Assembly: GCF_947259345.1 (NCBI RefSeq)
Contig: NZ_CAMYLS010000001.1
Location: 87,108 to 151,107, forward strand
Reading direction: 5' to 3'
DNA from: an uncultured Maricaulis sp.
GTDB taxonomy: Bacteria > Pseudomonadota > Alphaproteobacteria > Caulobacterales > Maricaulaceae
Length of the DNA: 64,000 nucleotides
Shown here: positions 62,510 to 64,000 of the stretch, in pieces
Numbering within the stretch: the stretch's first letter is position 1
Layout: the number at the start of each line of letters is the position of its first letter
The notes under the pieces: model-generated
Seen by the model: the letters and a program-made list of their open reading frames with translations, nothing else
Databases searched by the model: none
What the model was told of the DNA's origin: nothing
Position numbers and translations under genes: made by a program

Positions 62510-63208
62510 CTAACTCCCCAACGCCTTTTCCAGCGCCGTCCGGGCCGTCACGATGTGCTGGATCATGCGGTTGGCGCCGGCGATGGGGTCGCCGGACTTC
62601 AGGGCGTCGAGCAGGCCGTCATGTTCGCGATTGGCGGTCTTGCGGGCATCGGCGCCGAGGGAGAGCTGGAGGCGGACATAGCGGTCGATATGCTGGTTGA
62701 GGGATTGCACGATGGCCTGGGTGCGGGGGCGACCGGCCGGGGCGTGCAGGGCGGCGTGGAAATCGCGATTGAGGGCGCCGAACCGGGCCGTGTCACCGTC
62801 TGCGAGGGCCGAGGTTTCCCGGGCGCGGATGGCGTCCACGGCGGCGATATCAGCGGCGCTGGCGCGTTCGATGGCCTGGGCGAAGAGGCCCGGTTCCAGC
62901 TGTTGGCGGATGTCGAAGAGTTCGGCCATCTCCTCTGCCGAGACTTCCGACACGGTGACGCCGCGATTGGGGTGAAAGACCACCAGGCCTTCCACTTCCA
63001 GCCGCCGCAGCGCTTCGCGGATCGGCATGCGCGAGACCTTGTAGGCGTCGGCCAGGGCTTCCTGGCGCAGGGCCTCGCCCGGCTTGAATTCATTGCCGAG
63101 AATGCGCGCACGGATCCGCGCGGCCAGCAGGTCGACGACCGAGGCCGGGGTAATGGGATCGGAAAACTTGATCTCGGTGCCGGGCACGCGGCGCTCCGAA
63201 TCTGACAT
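62510..63208 (-). CDS. GntR-family regulator, FCD (FadR-like) subgroup
   Basis: A 232-aa regulator. The N-terminal winged helix-turn-helix is SVVDLLAARIRARIL to EALADAYKVSRMPIREALRRLEVEGLV, and the helical FCD ligand domain carries LFDIRQQLEPGLFAQAIERA, NRDFHAALHAPAG and EHDGLLDALKSGD, with His positions usual for a metal-bound carboxylate ligand. FCD regulators often sense amino-acid or sugar-acid catabolites. The ATG at 63208 is chosen for a family-like N-terminus, but 63250 cannot be excluded. It probably controls the hydroxyproline pair at 56500-58438 through the palindrome at 56323. Confidence 0.88.
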   Translation of the reverse strand: MSDSERRVPGTEIKFSDPITPASVVDLLAARIRARILGNEFKPGEALRQEALADAYKVSRMPIREALRRLEVEGLVVFHPNRGVTVSEVSAEEMAELFDIRQQLEPGLFAQAIERASAADIAAVDAIRARETSALADGDTARFGALNRDFHAALHAPAGRPRTQAIVQSLNQHIDRYVRLQLSLGADARKTANREHDGLLDALKSGDPIAGANRMIQHIVTARTALEKALGS

Positions 63209-63291
63209 GGCACAGGCGGTGAGATTAGGCGGGCCCGCGCGTCCTGTCATGCGATGCGTGAACCGGCCCGTGAACCCGCCCGTGAGCCCGC

Positions 63292-64000
63292 TCAGTCGAG
63301 CAGCAGGATATCGACCCTGTCCCCCGCCTGGCGCGCGGGCGCATCGATGGGGCGGGGAATGAGAAGCTCGGCTGTCGCGAGCGCCGAGACCAGTCCGCTC
63401 TCCTGACGACCGGCCGGGCGGACCGCGCCCGTTTCCGGGTCGAAGCGACCGCGAATCCAGGTCTCCCGCGGGCCGTTGGCAGGGAGGCTGGTGGCCAGTC
63501 GGGCGGGCCGCAAGCGCGCGCGTGGCGTTTCGCCCAGCAGGGCCTCTACGGCCGGTCGCAAAACCAGTTCGGCGACCACGAGGGCGGAGACCGGATTGCC
63601 GGGCAGTCCCAGGACGGGCAGGTCGGGCAAGTGTCCGAACCAGGTCGGCTTGCCGGGCTTGAGGGCGATCTTCTCGAAGGCGAGCTTTCCGCCCATGTCG
63701 GCGAAGACGCGGCGCAAATGATCATGATCACCGACCGAGGCCCCGCCGATTGTCACCAAAAGATCGAGGTCGCGGGCCTGCTCAAGTGCGGCGCGGACCG
63801 CCTCCGGCGTATCGCGGGCTATGCCCAGATCGATCGGTGCGGCGCCCCATTGGGTGAGAAGGGCGGCCAGGGCCGGGGCATTGGAATTGATGATCTGGCC
63901 AGGGCCGGGCGGGGCGCCGGGCGGGACGAGCTCGTCACCGGAGGCCAGCACGCCGATGCGCGGCCGGCGCGTGACGCTCAGCTCGCTGGCGCCGCCAGCG
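63292..64000 (-). CDS. moeA: molybdopterin molybdenumtransferase (5' end outside window)
   Basis: The C-terminal 236 or so codons of MoeA, which inserts molybdate into adenylated molybdopterin to make molybdenum cofactor. The frame is open to the window edge, so the N-terminal domains are missing from view. Seen: RIGVLASGDEL, QIINSNAPALAALL, LLVTIGGASVGDHDHLRRVF, KIALKPGKPTWFG, VLGLPGNPVSALV and a C-terminal domain IV of about 70 residues (ARLATSLPANGPRETWIRGRF). The intact GGxSxGDxD and PGKP/LPGNP motifs fit an active enzyme. Confidence 0.94.
   Translation of the reverse strand, partial: AGGASELSVTRRPRIGVLASGDELVPPGAPPGPGQIINSNAPALAALLTQWGAAPIDLGIARDTPEAVRAALEQARDLDLLVTIGGASVGDHDHLRRVFADMGGKLAFEKIALKPGKPTWFGHLPDLPVLGLPGNPVSALVVAELVLRPAVEALLGETPRARLRPARLATSLPANGPRETWIRGRFDPETGAVRPAGRQESGLVSALATAELLIPRPIDAPARQAGDRVDILLLD

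Noticed and set aside
1..64000. CRISPR array, tRNA, rRNA, transposase or integrase genes
   Set aside because: No regularly spaced repeat array, no cloverleaf-like sequence noticed, and no ORF with transposase or integrase motifs was seen; a weak tRNA could be missed by eye.

Overview
The window is a high-G+C, gene-dense stretch of an alphaproteobacterial chromosome. The TonB-Xanth-Caul type receptor, the tryptophan-halogenase neighbour, the RpoE/ChrR pair and the porin/ammonium-transporter pair suggest a Caulobacterales/Maricaulales organism (Maricaulis-like). That placement is inference from gene content. No rRNA, tRNA, CRISPR array, prophage or transposase gene was seen.

Region 1 (1-23,500 and a regulator at 32,276-33,319) is a plant/algal glucan-xylan utilisation locus. 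It holds a partial flavin tryptophan halogenase, a large TonB-dependent receptor, a Tat/lipoprotein GH10 xylanase, two GH3 lipoprotein glycosidases, a GH9 endoglucanase, a Tat-lipoprotein SMP-30 lactonase coupled to a GntP gluconate permease, two GPH-type sugar symporters and two LacI regulators. An RND efflux pair (6,200-10,446) and a crotonase sit inside it. Secreted enzymes would cut polymer, the receptor and symporters would import products, and the LacI proteins probably act at palindromes with CG centres upstream of the receptor and the GH9/GH3 genes.

Region 2 (25,019-36,225) is signalling and stress. It has a CHASE4-like GGDEF-EAL protein and a divergent RpoE-ChrR / FAD oxidase-DUF1365-cyclopropane-synthase-like locus. 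Both transcription units of that locus carry TGATCC-N18-TAAC/G promoters. ChrR has lost two of its zinc-ligand cysteines. A four-gene partner-switching cassette follows (Hpt, STAS, receiver-PP2C, histidine-kinase-like ATPase).

Region 3 (36,361-49,220) has a secreted two-repeat protein and a dipeptidase, then on the minus strand a nine-gene branched-chain amino-acid operon: ilvD-ilvC-ilvG-ilvM-leuA-ilvE-leuC-leuD-leuB. The operon is preceded by a Leu/Val/Ile-rich leader peptide, a terminator and a matching antiterminator segment, which together form a textbook transcription attenuator.

Region 4 (49,412-64,000) holds a DUF454 membrane protein, an ammonium transporter without a P-II gene, a TorF-like porin, a coupled pair of secreted zinc metalloprotease and BNR-repeat lipoprotein, a hydroxyproline-catabolism pair (DHDPS-family deaminase and Cys-Cys 4-hydroxyproline epimerase) with a GntR-type operator, an MmeI-like single-chain restriction-modification enzyme with a low-G+C specificity domain, an FCD-type GntR regulator and the C-terminal part of MoeA. 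Inverted-repeat elements flank the MmeI-like gene.
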